A stretch of DNA of 64,000 nt, taken from Aerococcus kribbianus (GTDB taxonomy: Bacteria > Bacillota > Bacilli > Lactobacillales > Aerococcaceae). This document shows positions 44,823-54,559 of this stretch, one piece after another. Location of the stretch: contig NZ_JAPRFR010000002.1 in the NCBI RefSeq assembly GCF_026805545.1, positions 62,001 through 126,000 on the forward strand. Direction: 5' to 3'. The notes under the pieces are model-generated. The model worked only from the letters and a program-made list of their open reading frames with translations. It ran no database searches and was not told the origin of the DNA. Within the stretch, counting starts at the first letter, position 1. Each line of letters begins with the position of its first letter. A program made the position numbers and the translations under genes.

Positions 44823-46409
44823 CTATTCTTCTGTTTCCAACAATGAGTCCAACGTCACATCAGGATACTTGCCAGCAAACCAATTAAGGGCAAATTGATT
44901 TTCAAACAAGAAGACTGGCTGTCCAAAGCGGTCCTTACATAAGAGATTCCGACTAGATGACATCTTAGGATCCAGGTCATCCTCTTTAATCCAACGAGCC
45001 ATTTTCCGTCCCATAGCTTCCATAGTTACCTCAGAATTATATTCATTTAAAAGCCGTGCTTGGAACACTTCAAACTGCAATTGTCCCACTGCTCCTAGAA
45101 TATACTCTTCTGTATGCCAAGTTTTATAGAGCTGTATAGCCCCTTCTTGCACCAACTGCTCCATCCCTTTATGGAAGGATTTTTGTTTCATGACATTTTT
45201 TGGGGACACCTTCATAAACAATTCCGGTGTAAATTGCGGCAAAGCTTTAAAACTTACAGCTTCCTTGCCAGAGTAGATCGTATCACCAATCTGGAAGTTC
45301 CCTGTATCATAGAGACCAATGATATCACCAGCAACCGCCGCCTTAACATTCTCCCGGCTATCAGCCATAAAACGAGTGGTATTATTTAGACGGATTTTCT
45401 TATTGGTACGCTCAACGTTAACTTCCATGCCTTCTTCAAAAGACCCAGAACAAATACGGACAAAGGCAATCCGGTCCCGATGACGGGGGTCCATGTTAGC
45501 CTGAATTTTAAAGATAAAGCCAGTTAGCTTTTCTTCTAATGGGTCGACCACACGCTCTGGATCACGTGTTTCCACTGGACCAGGAGCAGGAGAAAAGTCA
45601 ACAAAAGCATCTAAGAAAGTTTGTACCCCAAAACCAGTTAAGGCTGACCCAAAGAAAACTGGAGTTAATTGACCAGAGGCAATTGCTTCAGCATCAAAGT
45701 CGTTACCAGCTTCACTTAATAACTCTACCTCTTCTAAGGCTTGGCTATAAATGGTCGATTCCTTAAAGTCATGGTCACCTAATGCTTGACCATCGTCATC
45801 CACAGAGACGATAGAATCATCTTCACTCTCTTCTGATAGGTTTAATTCAATGCGTTTGTTATGGATATCGTATAATCCCAGTAAGTTTTTCCCCATACCC
45901 ATAGGCCAATTCATTGGATACGCATCAATACCTAAGACCTCTTCTAGTTCTCCCACTAAGTCAATAGCTTCGCGCCCATCACGGTCCAACTTGTTCATAA
46001 AGGTAAAAATAGGAATACCCCGCATAGCACAAACTTGGAAGAGTTTCTTGGTTTGCGGTTCAATCCCCTTGGCGGTATCAATAACCATAACCGCGGCATC
46101 AACAGCCATCAAAGTCCGGTAAGTATCTTCAGAGAAATCCTCATGGCCAGGGGTATCGACAATATTAATTTGGTGGCCATCATAATCGACTTGCATAACT
46201 GATGAAGTCACGGAAATCCCCCGTTTTTGTTCAATCTCCATCCAGTCAGACTTAGCAAATTTTCCTGATTTTTTCCCTTTTACCGTCCCTGCTTGACGAA
46301 TAGCCCCTGAGTACAAGAGTAACTGTTCGGTAATGGTGGTCTTCCCAGCATCGGGATGGGAAATAATCGCAAAGGTCCGGCGTTTATCCACTTCTGTTTG
46401 TAATGTCAT
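44823..46409 (-). CDS. prfC: Peptide chain release factor 3
   Basis: GTPase that recycles RF1 and RF2 from the ribosome. The product is 528 residues. GTPase motifs: [14 protein letters not shown] (G1), GISVTSSVM (G2), VDTPGHEDF (G3) and MNKLDRDG (G4); the RF3 C-terminal domain has [14 protein letters not shown]. The frame opens at 46418, but AGAAGGA is eight bases before ATG 46409, so MTLQTEV is the start. It is transcribed alone towards clpE. Confidence 0.97.
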   Translation of the reverse strand: MTLQTEVDKRRTFAIISHPDAGKTTITEQLLLYSGAIRQAGTVKGKKSGKFAKSDWMEIEQKRGISVTSSVMQVDYDGHQINIVDTPGHEDFSEDTYRTLMAVDAAVMVIDTAKGIEPQTKKLFQVCAMRGIPIFTFMNKLDRDGREAIDLVGELEEVLGIDAYPMNWPMGMGKNLLGLYDIHNKRIELNLSEESEDDSIVSVDDDGQALGDHDFKESTIYSQALEEVELLSEAGNDFDAEAIASGQLTPVFFGSALTGFGVQTFLDAFVDFSPAPGPVETRDPERVVDPLEEKLTGFIFKIQANMDPRHRDRIAFVRICSGSFEEGMEVNVERTNKKIRLNNTTRFMADSRENVKAAVAGDIIGLYDTGNFQIGDTIYSGKEAVSFKALPQFTPELFMKVSPKNVMKQKSFHKGMEQLVQEGAIQLYKTWHTEEYILGAVGQLQFEVFQARLLNEYNSEVTMEAMGRKMARWIKEDDLDPKMSSSRNLLCKDRFGQPVFLFENQFALNWFAGKYPDVTLDSLLETEE

Positions 46410-46523
46410 TGTCGTCATCCTTCTTTATTTGTCCTGTTTATTCCAACCCAGTCTCCAACCAACAAACACTGAAGACTAGCTTAAATGCCATACTATCATA
46501 ACATAGTTTAGCCGAGAAAAATA

Positions 46524-46532
46524 TGCTATAAT
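46524..46532 (+). promoter_or_regulatory. Extended -10 promoter of the GNAT gene
   Basis: TGCTATAAT, 35 bases before the ATG of the acetyltransferase gene. Confidence 0.5.
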
Positions 46533-46567
46533 AAGCCTAACTATTATTCAATTTAAGGAGTTGTGTT

Positions 46568-47017
46568 ATGAACATCATTTGGACAACCGACTTAAACAGT
46601 GAGGCTTACCAGGATAGCTTAGCCATACGTCGTCAAGTATTTATCGATGAACAGGGGGTAGCTGAAGCTATCGAAATCGATAAAAATGAGGAAGATTGCT
46701 ATCATGTTGTCGGTTATGAAAACGGCACGGCACTAGCTACCGCTCGTTTACTAGCTAAGACTCCAACTGATGTTAAATTACAGCGGGTAGCAGTCTTAAA
46801 AGACTGGCGTCAACAAGGTTACGGACGTGATATCGTTTTTTCTGCTCTCGAAAAAGCCCGTGAAGAAAAATTCAGCACGGTTATTTTAGGCGCCCAAATG
46901 AAAGCTATCCCCTTCTACCAAAATCTTGGTTTCGAACTTGATGACAGCGAACCCTACAAAGAAGCAGGTATCTTACACCGTGACATGATTTATAAACTGT
47001 ATCAAGACCAAGATTAA
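46568..47017 (+). CDS. GNAT acetyltransferase, YjcF type
   Basis: A 149-residue GNAT-fold enzyme. The N-terminal strand SLAIRRQVFIDEQGV is typical of the YjcF/ElaA-like group, and the acetyl-CoA site is QRVAVLKDWRQQGYGRDIV. The C-terminal GAQMKAIPFYQNLGFEL is conserved. The acetyl acceptor is unknown. A single-gene unit with its own promoter and terminator. Confidence 0.88.
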   Translation: MNIIWTTDLNSEAYQDSLAIRRQVFIDEQGVAEAIEIDKNEEDCYHVVGYENGTALATARLLAKTPTDVKLQRVAVLKDWRQQGYGRDIVFSALEKAREEKFSTVILGAQMKAIPFYQNLGFELDDSEPYKEAGILHRDMIYKLYQDQD

Positions 47018-47048
47018 GACACCCGCAAAGCAAAACCAATATATATAA

Positions 47049-47086
47049 AACTCCCCTATAGTTTTCACACTTTAGGGGAGTTTTTT
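47049..47086 (+). terminator. Bidirectional terminator between GNAT gene and mgtE
   Basis: AACTCCCCTA and TAGGGGAGTT, a perfect 10-base stem, with TTTTTT on the plus strand and AAAA before it. Confidence 0.88.
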
Positions 47087-47105
47087 AGAACTTTGTATTA
47101 AGCCG

Positions 47106-48518
47106 TTATTGTAAGTATGGCATGAAATAAGAGGCAATAGAAAAATAAATTAACACTGAAGTTAAGTCAGACAAGGTAGTAATAAAAGGTCCAGAGGCTA
47201 CGGCTGGGTCAAAACCTAATTTATCCATTAAAATCGGAATCAATGATCCAGCTAGGTTGGCTACAGTAATAGCTGCTAGCATGGCAATCCCAATCACTAA
47301 ACCAAGGGCAATATTTTGTCGCCAAACCGAAATCACTGCAAAAATAACAAAACCAGTAATGGCTCCAGAAATAAGTCCTGTAGTAATTTCACGAACCACC
47401 ATGTCGAAGAAGGAACTCACTTCATCGTCAGGTGTCGCCAAGCGCCGTACAGCCACAGCCAAAGATTGGGTTCCTGCATTACCGGCTGTACCAGTAATCA
47501 AAGTAATAAAAATCGATAAAATAGCAACTTCTGCAATCATATCTTCAAACTGGCTAATTAATGTAGACGTTCCCATCCCTAAAAAGAGTAAGGTGATCAA
47601 CCATGGCAAACGTGATTTAGATGATTTTAACGGGTTTTCGTATTGTTCATCAACATCAACCCCGGCCAAACCAGAGTAGTCTTGGGTCGCTTCATCATCG
47701 ATAACATCAATAATATCATCAACGGTAACAATCCCAATCAATTCCCCGGTTTCCTCGATAACCGGTATAGCCAAGAAATCGTAGTCTTTAATCGTTTTAG
47801 CAATAGAATTTTGGTCTTCCTTAACATCGACGGCCACAATCCGATCAGACATCAAATCATACACCATTTCATTTCCCTGACTTATAATCAAATCACGCAA
47901 AGAAAGTACCCCGACCAAGCGATTATCATCATCAACCACATAGAGATAGTAAATAGTCTCTGCTGAACTAGCCTTAGCCCGCAACAAGGTCATAGCTGAT
48001 TTCACCGTTTGATTAGCCTTAATACTGACGAATTCAGTTGTCATAATGGCCCCAGCCGTCTCATCAGCATAATTCATCAAGGATTTAATATCATCCGCTG
48101 ACTCTTTGGGCATTAGACGCATGTAGGTTCTGACTTGTTCTAGGGACAATTCATTTAAAATATCTACCGCATTATCAGTATACATAAAGGATAGCAAATT
48201 AGCAGCATAACGATCATCCATGTCAAATAAGAAGGTGAAAATTTGTTCTTCATCTTCCTCATCAATAATGTCATAGACTTCAGATAGTTCTTTGGGGGTC
48301 AGGAAATGGTGAACTTTTTGCCGTTGTTCAGGATCCAAATTCAAATACATTTGCGCTTGGTCAAAAGAGTGATTCTGTAGAAATTCTTCTCTAAATCCTT
48401 CGCGGTCATTGGCTGCTAAAAGGTCAATAACATGGGCTTGAATTTCCTCTTCTGTCATTTGGGCCTTATCGTATAGTTCAACCTCATCGACCTTGTTAAT
48501 TTCATCTTTCTTGGACAT
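47106..48518 (-). CDS. mgtE: Magnesium transporter MgtE
   Basis: Mg2+-gated magnesium channel. The product is 470 residues: an acidic N-terminal domain with superhelical repeats (about 30-140), two CBS domains (about 140-265; MTTEFVSIKANQTVKSAM, DRIVAVDVKEDQNSIAKT) that sense Mg2+, and a five-helix membrane domain with the signature TGTAGNAGTQSLAVAVRRLA and the pore region AANLAGSLIPILMDKLGFDP. No Mg2+ riboswitch is possible in the 14-base gap to rluD, so it is probably read from the upstream gene. Confidence 0.96.
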   Translation of the reverse strand: MSKKDEINKVDEVELYDKAQMTEEEIQAHVIDLLAANDREGFREEFLQNHSFDQAQMYLNLDPEQRQKVHHFLTPKELSEVYDIIDEEDEEQIFTFLFDMDDRYAANLLSFMYTDNAVDILNELSLEQVRTYMRLMPKESADDIKSLMNYADETAGAIMTTEFVSIKANQTVKSAMTLLRAKASSAETIYYLYVVDDDNRLVGVLSLRDLIISQGNEMVYDLMSDRIVAVDVKEDQNSIAKTIKDYDFLAIPVIEETGELIGIVTVDDIIDVIDDEATQDYSGLAGVDVDEQYENPLKSSKSRLPWLITLLFLGMGTSTLISQFEDMIAEVAILSIFITLITGTAGNAGTQSLAVAVRRLATPDDEVSSFFDMVVREITTGLISGAITGFVIFAVISVWRQNIALGLVIGIAMLAAITVANLAGSLIPILMDKLGFDPAVASGPFITTLSDLTSVLIYFSIASYFMPYLQ

Positions 48519-48532
48519 AAGTCACCTCATTT

Positions 48533-49417
48533 TCACTGCTGGGATAATTCTTGTAAATCTTGGGGAACCGGAGCTTCAATCGTGATTTTTTGCTCAGAAA
48601 TAGGATGGACAAAGGAAATTTTCTGGCAATGCAAAGCTTGACGCTCTATGCCATAAGCTAAAGACCCTCCATACAGATCATCCCCTACTAGAGGCGCCTG
48701 GCAATGGGCAAAGTGGACGCGAATCTGGTGGGTCCGTCCAGTATGTAAAATCACTCGATAATAATTGAAGCGCGGATCTTGTTTCCACAACTCATATTCT
48801 GTCATCGCTGGTTTACCATCCACACTGACTTGACGTTCAATAATAGAGTTGGGGCTTCGACCAATAGGAGCCTCAATAAAACCATGAGCATGGTCCCCTA
48901 CTAGTTTATCAGTAATTGCCAAATATTGCTTCATTATCTGCTTTTGTTGCAGAATTTTGTCTATTAAGGAATGGGCAAAGGCGTGTTTGGCAAATAACAT
49001 AATGCCTGAAGTGTCGCGGTCTAAACGGGTTACCACATGAATCACTTGGTTGGCGTAATCTTGACGTTGGTAATAAGCCTTCAAAATATTGGCCATAGAC
49101 CCTTGAGGATTATATTGAGAAGGAATAGACGTATAGCCAGCCGGTTTATTGACCGCAATATAATGGTCATCTTCATATAAAATATCAATCGCCTGATCTA
49201 TTGGCGGGATAATTTCTTGTTTACCCTCTGGTGGCAAGACCACGCGAATATGGTCGCCAACAGCCAATTGGCGGGTAGCGATAGCCTGGCGCTCATTGAC
49301 ATAAATATTGCCCCCATGAAACTTAATCCGTGAGAGCAAGCGCCGGGATATTCCCTTTTTCTTCAAAAACTGTTTCACCACGGCAGGTTCATCAACCCAC
49401 CAATCAAAAGTTAACAT
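48533..49417 (-). CDS. RluD-type 23S rRNA pseudouridine synthase
   Basis: A 294-residue RluA-family pseudouridine synthase. An N-terminal S4-like domain (KKKGISRRLLSRIKFHGGN) precedes the catalytic domain; the catalytic aspartate is in VVTRLDRDTSGIMLFAKH (HRLD motif with V-T-R-L-D here) and the motif GRTHQIRVHFAH is intact. The target uridine is not assignable; relatives modify 23S rRNA. Order relQ-nadK-rluD equals Bacillus yjbM-yjbN-yjbO. Confidence 0.93.
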   Translation of the reverse strand: MLTFDWWVDEPAVVKQFLKKKGISRRLLSRIKFHGGNIYVNERQAIATRQLAVGDHIRVVLPPEGKQEIIPPIDQAIDILYEDDHYIAVNKPAGYTSIPSQYNPQGSMANILKAYYQRQDYANQVIHVVTRLDRDTSGIMLFAKHAFAHSLIDKILQQKQIMKQYLAITDKLVGDHAHGFIEAPIGRSPNSIIERQVSVDGKPAMTEYELWKQDPRFNYYRVILHTGRTHQIRVHFAHCQAPLVGDDLYGGSLAYGIERQALHCQKISFVHPISEQKITIEAPVPQDLQELSQQ

Positions 49418-49444
49418 AAACGTACTATATCCTTTTCTAATCTC

Positions 49445-50269
49445 TTATTTATCACTATCAATGTTACTAATGAAACTATTCTTTACTCGGTCCCAAAAAT
49501 GAGTGTGCCGATAACGAGCAAAATGCACCCGTTCCTTAGCTACTCGATAAATAATCTTTTCAACATCCTCGGCCTGATAAATCTCGTGGTCAATAGAGAG
49601 TGTCACTCCTGACATCTGACCGTCTTGAGGAATAATTGTCACATACTCATCACTAGGAAATAACATAGAAGACGACAAGGTACGGTAAACACGATTATTA
49701 ATTGAGGCAATTTCAGTTAATTGGATAGCGTCTAAACGAGGATGAACGACTGCCCCACCCAGTGATTTATTTAAACCAGTGGACCCGGTTGGGGTAGATA
49801 AGCATAAGCCGTCACCTTTGAAGAGTTCAAAATGTTCCTTTCCAATGAAGACTTCAGTAGTCATTGTGCCCTCGTAGCGGCGAATGGCTGATTCATTAAG
49901 AGCTAAATAGCGTTCACGACGACCATCACGTCGGGTGACAGCCACCTCTAACAAGGGATAAGACACACTATCTGTTTCTCCATGAGCTCGGTCTGCCAAC
50001 AGGGCATGAATAAACTCATCTAGTTCCTCAACCAACCAATCTGTATAGAAGCCTAAGTGGCCAGTGTGGATACCCACAAAGCGAACTTGGTCCAATAAGT
50101 TTTCATAGGCGTGAAAAGCATGCAGAAGAGTCCCATCACCGCCAATAGAAATTACTAGATTTGGGTTTTCCTGGTCCATTTGCAAGTTATCCTCATTAAT
50201 GACTTCAAGAATTCGCCCCTTAATCGTTAAGGCTTGCCTACCCTCACCGTTTACTATAGCTATCCGCAT
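49445..50269 (-). CDS. nadK: NAD kinase
   Basis: Phosphorylates NAD to NADP. The product is 274 residues, with the nucleotide motif VISIGGDGTLLHAFHAY, GIHTGHLGFYTDWL, LNESAIRRYEGTM and the glycine-rich GDGLCLSTPTGSTGLNKSLG. It lies between relQ and rluD in the order conserved in Firmicutes, with gaps of about 25 bases. Confidence 0.97.
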   Translation of the reverse strand: MRIAIVNGEGRQALTIKGRILEVINEDNLQMDQENPNLVISIGGDGTLLHAFHAYENLLDQVRFVGIHTGHLGFYTDWLVEELDEFIHALLADRAHGETDSVSYPLLEVAVTRRDGRRERYLALNESAIRRYEGTMTTEVFIGKEHFELFKGDGLCLSTPTGSTGLNKSLGGAVVHPRLDAIQLTEIASINNRVYRTLSSSMLFPSDEYVTIIPQDGQMSGVTLSIDHEIYQAEDVEKIIYRVAKERVHFARYRHTHFWDRVKNSFISNIDSDK

Positions 50270-50292
50270 ACTTAGCCTCCTCTTAATTCAGC

Positions 50293-50913
50293 TTAGCCCT
50301 TATTCGTTTTAAAGTAATCCTGTGCAATCTGAATTTCTTCACGAATTTGTGACATTTCCTCATCTAACCGGAAGGCGGCTTCCGCTGCCCGTTCTAAACG
50401 TTTGTGTAGGCTCTGGGGATAATCACCATCATACTTATAATTCAATGAATGTTCAATGGTTGCCCAGAAGTTCATAGCCAAGGTACGGATTTGAATTTCC
50501 AATAAGATATGATGGGCACCAGTCACTCTTTCCACAGGGTAATCGATTACAAGATGATAGGAACGATAACCAGAATCCTTTTTGTTTAAGATATAATCGC
50601 GTTCTATGACAATATCAAAGTCTTGTCGCTCCCGCAATAGTTGAACGACAAGGTAAATATCCTCAACAAATTGACACATGACCCGCAAACCGCCAATATC
50701 TTGTACTTCTTCTTCTAAACGACTAGCATCCAATTTTCTTGCTTGAACCTTTTCACGAATACTATCTGGTGTTTTCACTCGTCCAGTCACAAATTCAATC
50801 GGTGAATGCTGTCCAACTTCCAAATATTCTCGGCGAATTCCCTTGAGTTTAACTTTCAATTCTTCAACAGCCTGGTAATAGGGAGCTAGCATTCTTTCCC
50901 AATCTTCTACCAT
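50293..50913 (-). CDS. relQ: Small alarmone synthetase RelQ (YjbM type)
   Basis: Single-domain (p)ppGpp synthetase without a hydrolase domain. The product is 206 residues. Synthetase motifs: VTGRVKTPDSIREKVQARKL, DIGGLRVMCQFVEDIY, KDSGYRSYHLVIDYPVE and EIQIRTLAMNFWATIEHSLN. RelQ forms a tetramer and is induced by wall stress in Bacillus. Ribosome site AAGGTGATTGC. It is divergent from the CYTH gene, as in the Bacillus yjb cluster. Confidence 0.96.
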   Translation of the reverse strand: MVEDWERMLAPYYQAVEELKVKLKGIRREYLEVGQHSPIEFVTGRVKTPDSIREKVQARKLDASRLEEEVQDIGGLRVMCQFVEDIYLVVQLLRERQDFDIVIERDYILNKKDSGYRSYHLVIDYPVERVTGAHHILLEIQIRTLAMNFWATIEHSLNYKYDGDYPQSLHKRLERAAEAAFRLDEEMSQIREEIQIAQDYFKTNKG

Positions 50914-50999
50914 GCAATCACCTTACTTCCTTTATCTACCATACAAATCCTTGCCACCATAGTCACTAAATTTCAACCATAATTTTGGGCATTCACCCT

Positions 51000-51008
51000 A
51001 TTTTAGCA
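51000..51008 (-). promoter_or_regulatory. Possible relQ operon promoter (extended -10)
   Basis: Minus strand TGCTAAAAT about 90 bases before the relQ ATG. No clear -35 hexamer. Confidence 0.35.
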
Positions 51009-51066
51009 TATTCTACCCACTGATAGCTCCTCAAAGGAACAAAAACCTAGAATTAATTGCTCTCAT

Positions 51067-51096
51067 TTGGCAATTACTTGCCGTTCTTGATACAAT
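51067..51096 (+). promoter_or_regulatory. Promoter of the CYTH gene
   Basis: TTGGCA (51067-51072), 18 bases, TACAAT (51091-51096), 20 bases before the ATG. Confidence 0.6.
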
Positions 51097-51116
51097 AGCC
51101 AAAAGGGAGCGATACT

Positions 51117-51713
51117 ATGGCACAAGAGTTAGAAATCGAATTCAAAAATATCATTTCTGCGCAAGAATATCAGGCTCTATTTCAGGCCTATAGTTTTTCT
51201 GATCAAGACAAAAGTAGGCAACGAAATATTTATTATGATACCCCTGACCATCTCTTAAAAGAAAAGGACGCTGCCCTCCGTTTAAGAGTCACTGATCATT
51301 ATGCTCACGTTACCCTTAAACAAAGTATTGAAGAAAATCAAAAACTTGAAACTACCGATAGTATTAGCCATGACGAAGCCAATAAAATCTTAGACAATCA
51401 AGAAAGCACTGCTTTTTCTCCGGAAGTGAGTCGTGTGCTCAAAAATTTAGGTGTAAACTCTGAAGACTTATATGCTTTCGCTGACTTTACGACAATTCGT
51501 TATGAAAAAGAATTGCCAATAGGGCTCTTAGTCTTAGACCAGAGCTATTTTTCTCATTTTACCGATTATGAACTCGAATTAGAGGTAGCTAACCACCAAG
51601 ATGGCCAAACTGCTTTCCAGCAATTATTAGAAGACCATGGCATCAGCAAACGTCCGGCGCAAAATAAAATTGCTCGCTCACAGTTAGACCAGGCTACTTA
51701 TCGCTTTGACTAA
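51117..51713 (+). CDS. CYTH domain protein (YjbK type), putative triphosphatase
   Basis: A 198-residue CYTH-domain protein. The EXEXK-type N-terminal motif is ELEIEFKNII, and basic and acidic residues alternate through the tunnel strands (RQRNIYYDTPDHLL, ALRLRVTDHYAHVTLK, YELELEV). The family includes triphosphatases, and the Bacillus relative lies in the same yjb cluster; an activity on inorganic polyphosphate is possible but not shown. Its end overlaps the open frame of spxH but not its chosen start. Ribosome site AAAGGGAG. Confidence 0.88.
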   Translation: MAQELEIEFKNIISAQEYQALFQAYSFSDQDKSRQRNIYYDTPDHLLKEKDAALRLRVTDHYAHVTLKQSIEENQKLETTDSISHDEANKILDNQESTAFSPEVSRVLKNLGVNSEDLYAFADFTTIRYEKELPIGLLVLDQSYFSHFTDYELELEVANHQDGQTAFQQLLEDHGISKRPAQNKIARSQLDQATYRFD

Positions 51714-51723
51714 GTCATATTCT

Positions 51724-51751
51724 TTGCACTCTAAAAAACTCATGATACAAT
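51724..51751 (+). promoter_or_regulatory. spxH promoter
   Basis: TTGCAC (51724-51729), 16 bases, TACAAT (51746-51751) with an extended TGA before the -10. It lies just after the CYTH gene. Confidence 0.6.
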
Positions 51752-51804
51752 ACATAAGTGCAAAATCAGATAGAGTTAATGAGAAAATGAAAGGAGTGTC
51801 TCCA

Positions 51805-52503
51805 ATGGCTCAATCTTATCGATCACATAAGAATAACTTTGAGTCAAACGACCACCACATTTTTGAGTTATTCTTGTTTGTAAACCCCATCGGTAACCAC
51901 TGTTTAAACTGTGAAAAAGAAGTGATGAATTTTGTCAAAAACACTGACAAAAAAGTATATATCCGCTTCGTTGCCTGTAATAATTTCCAAGTTTTCAATG
52001 AATCACTAAAACATAGAGAAAACCGTCCTAATAGCCTTAGGGAGCGTAATCAAATGTATTATTCAGCTCGCGAAATTGCCATGGCTTTTAAAGCGGCCCT
52101 ACTTCAAGGTAGAAAAATTGGTCGGTCCCTACTCATGCAATTACAAGAACATTTCGGTCAAAACCAACACCCCTTTTCTCGAGAAGAGATGATTCGTATC
52201 GCCACTAATAATAAGGGGGTTGATATTGACGTTTGGCTAGAAGATATCGACTCCCCTCTAACCGTAGATAGTTTCAAAATGGACCAACAATTATCTAAAC
52301 AAATGAAGATCAAAACGACACCTACTCTAGTGATTTTTGATAATAGCAATTATTCTTATGGTCTTAAATTAGAACATGATATCAATCAAAAAACTATCGC
52401 TGAAATTATTAGCCAAATGGAAGCCGAATCTGACCGTTTAAATCATCAAAAAAAGCAAAAATCTTGCTTGCATATCCTACCGGCTCGTTTTGAAGAAAGT
52501 TAA
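51805..52503 (+). CDS. spxH: ClpXP adaptor SpxH (YjbH), DsbA-like
   Basis: SpxH (YjbH) delivers Spx to ClpXP for degradation; it has a thioredoxin/DsbA-like fold. The product is 232 residues with FELFLFVNPIGNHCLNCEKE, where CLNC is the CxxC site near the N-terminus, and the C-terminal TPTLVIFDNSNYSYGLKLE. The frame opens at 51706, but ATG 51805 follows AAAGGAGTGTCTCCA, downstream of the promoter. It is near spx (57027), its substrate gene, and next to pepF as in Bacillus. Confidence 0.92.
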   Translation: MAQSYRSHKNNFESNDHHIFELFLFVNPIGNHCLNCEKEVMNFVKNTDKKVYIRFVACNNFQVFNESLKHRENRPNSLRERNQMYYSAREIAMAFKAALLQGRKIGRSLLMQLQEHFGQNQHPFSREEMIRIATNNKGVDIDVWLEDIDSPLTVDSFKMDQQLSKQMKIKTTPTLVIFDNSNYSYGLKLEHDINQKTIAEIISQMEAESDRLNHQKKQKSCLHILPARFEES

Positions 52504-52553
52504 TGTTAGTAACAAAGACAGGTAAGTTAAAACCAAAATTCAAATAAAGCGAC

Positions 52554-52612
52554 AAAAAGGCTGAGACCAATGTCTCAGCCTTTTTCTTATATACAACTAT
52601 TTATCTTCTAGT
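52554..52612 (-). repeat. Terminator-associated repeat, copy C
   Basis: On the minus strand: ACTAGAAGATAAATAGTTGT, ATATAAG, then the perfect stem AAAAAGGCTGAGAC/GTCTCAGCCTTTTT (52554-52585). The hairpin serves both spxH (plus) and pepF (minus), which converge here. The flank matches copies A, B and D. Confidence 0.75.
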
Positions 52613-52716
52613 CAGTTTCCAAAAAGTCAAAACAGACTGCCTTTCCTAAACTGTTTAGATTCGGATTGTCTCCTTCAGATATGATCCGCCCCTACCACGA
52701 TTGACCCATATCCTTT

Positions 52717-54513
52717 TTAATCGTTGACTAATTGCTTCAATTCATCTAAGCGCTCTTGGAATTGTTCCATGGCATCTTCAATATAATTAGCATTAGTCAT
52801 ATCAATTCCCGCTCGTTTCATTACTTCAATAGGATAATCACTAGACCCCGCTTTGAGATAGTTGAGGTAATCTTCTCTGGCTTGTGGGTCTCCTGATAGT
52901 AATCTTTTGGCAAGGCTATTCGCAGCCGCAAAACCAGTGGCATATTGATAGACATAGTAATTCATATAGAAATGCGGAATCCGCGACCATTCATAGGCGA
53001 TAGTAGGGTCATCCCCTAAAGCTTCTCCATAGTATTTATGGGTCAATTCATAATAGTTTTCTGACAAGAAATCAGCGGATAGGGCTTGACCATTCGCATC
53101 AGACTCATGCATAAATTGTTCAAATTCAGCAAACTGAGTTTGTCTAAAAATTGTTCCCTTAAAACCATCTAAATATTGGGTCAATAAATAGATTTGTTCC
53201 TGATCATCAGCAAGCTCTTCTAATAAATAGGCAGTTAAGAGGTTTTCGTTAGTGGTGGAAGCAATTTCTGCCACGAAAATCGAATAATCGCCATAAACAT
53301 AATCTTGGTTTTGCCGTGTGTAATAAGAATGCATAGAATGTCCTAATTCATGAACCAAGGTATATAGGTCATTCAAGGAATCTTGCCAGTTCAATAAGAC
53401 ATAGGGATTGGTATCATAAGCACCTGAAGAATAGGCACCTGATCGTTTACCAATATTTTCATAAACGTCAATCCATCCCTGGTCAAAAGCTTGTTCTAAA
53501 TCCTCCAAATATTGTTGGCCTAGCGGTGCTAAGGCCTTAAAGACTATTTCCTTGGCCTCTTCATAAGTAAAGGTAATAGGATCATTCTTAGTTAAAGGTG
53601 TATATAAATCATAGAATTCAAGGGAATCCACGCCTAGTAATTCTTTACGTAAGGCCACATAATCATGCAAGAGAGATAGGTTATCATTTACTGTACTTAC
53701 CAAAGTATCATAGACCGACTCAGGTATGTGATTTTGATCTAAGGCTGCTTGCCGGGCCGAATCATAATGGCGGGTACTAGCAATAAAATTGTGGTGTTTG
53801 ATATTACCACTCATCAATTGCGCAAAAGTATTCTTTAATTCTTGGTAAGAGGCATAGTACTGTTTAAAGGTCCGCTCTCTAAGGTCACGATCACTAGATT
53901 CCAATAAGACACCATAAGTGCCATGGCTTAAGGAGATTTCATTATCATCTTCACCATCTACCTTGCCAAAAGTCATATCAGAATTATTTAACACTGCAAA
54001 GGTATTGCTCGCATTAGCAAAAACTTGGCTACCTCCTGCTAAAAGCGCCTCTTGGTCGGGGCTCAAAACATGATCTTTGCTATCAACAAGGGATTGGAAA
54101 AAATGACCATAGTCATCATGTTGAGTTAACTCTCCTAGAAGACTATCATCTAGGGCCAAAAGTTCTGGTTCAAACCAAGCCATTTTTTGACCAACTTGGG
54201 CGGCAATGGCTTGCATTTGACTCTGCAAACTCAAATAATGGTTGTTGGAGGTGTCTTGGTCGGATTTTAGATGACTATAAACATAGAGTTTCTCTAGTTT
54301 GCGACTAATGGCTAAAATGCCTTCAAGGGCCGCAATCACTTGAGCCTTACCTTGGTCTAAACTGCCACGATATTCTTCCACTTGGTCAAGTGATTCCATA
54401 AAATCTGCTAAGTCTGCCTCAAAGGCTTCGTCATCTGGATAAATTGTCGTTAAATCCCATTGATACTTAGGGTCATTGGCTTCTCGAGCCTGTGCTTCAA
54501 TAATATTTCCCAT
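52717..54513 (-). CDS. pepF: Oligoendopeptidase F
   Basis: Cytoplasmic zinc metallopeptidase (M3 family) that cuts peptides of about 7-17 residues. The product is 598 residues with the zinc motif LVHELGHSMHSYY and the third ligand in FVAEIASTTNENLL; M3B features such as GAYSSGAYDTNPYVLLNW are present. It is 46 bases after coiA and shares a likely transcript with it, the order coiA-pepF seen in Bacillus and streptococci. Confidence 0.97.
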   Translation of the reverse strand: MGNIIEAQAREANDPKYQWDLTTIYPDDEAFEADLADFMESLDQVEEYRGSLDQGKAQVIAALEGILAISRKLEKLYVYSHLKSDQDTSNNHYLSLQSQMQAIAAQVGQKMAWFEPELLALDDSLLGELTQHDDYGHFFQSLVDSKDHVLSPDQEALLAGGSQVFANASNTFAVLNNSDMTFGKVDGEDDNEISLSHGTYGVLLESSDRDLRERTFKQYYASYQELKNTFAQLMSGNIKHHNFIASTRHYDSARQAALDQNHIPESVYDTLVSTVNDNLSLLHDYVALRKELLGVDSLEFYDLYTPLTKNDPITFTYEEAKEIVFKALAPLGQQYLEDLEQAFDQGWIDVYENIGKRSGAYSSGAYDTNPYVLLNWQDSLNDLYTLVHELGHSMHSYYTRQNQDYVYGDYSIFVAEIASTTNENLLTAYLLEELADDQEQIYLLTQYLDGFKGTIFRQTQFAEFEQFMHESDANGQALSADFLSENYYELTHKYYGEALGDDPTIAYEWSRIPHFYMNYYVYQYATGFAAANSLAKRLLSGDPQAREDYLNYLKAGSSDYPIEVMKRAGIDMTNANYIEDAMEQFQERLDELKQLVND

Positions 54514-54559
54514 GAGAAATTCCTCCTTTTTTTCTAATCCTATTCTAACATAGGCAGGT

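Noticed and set aside
47257-47679. A 140-codon plus-strand frame inside mgtE
   Set aside because: Antisense to the membrane domain of mgtE, with no start context and no recognisable domain.
51706-51804. The longer N-terminus of spxH
   Set aside because: It would begin upstream of the promoter and lacks a ribosome site; ATG 51805 has AAAGGAG at the right distance.
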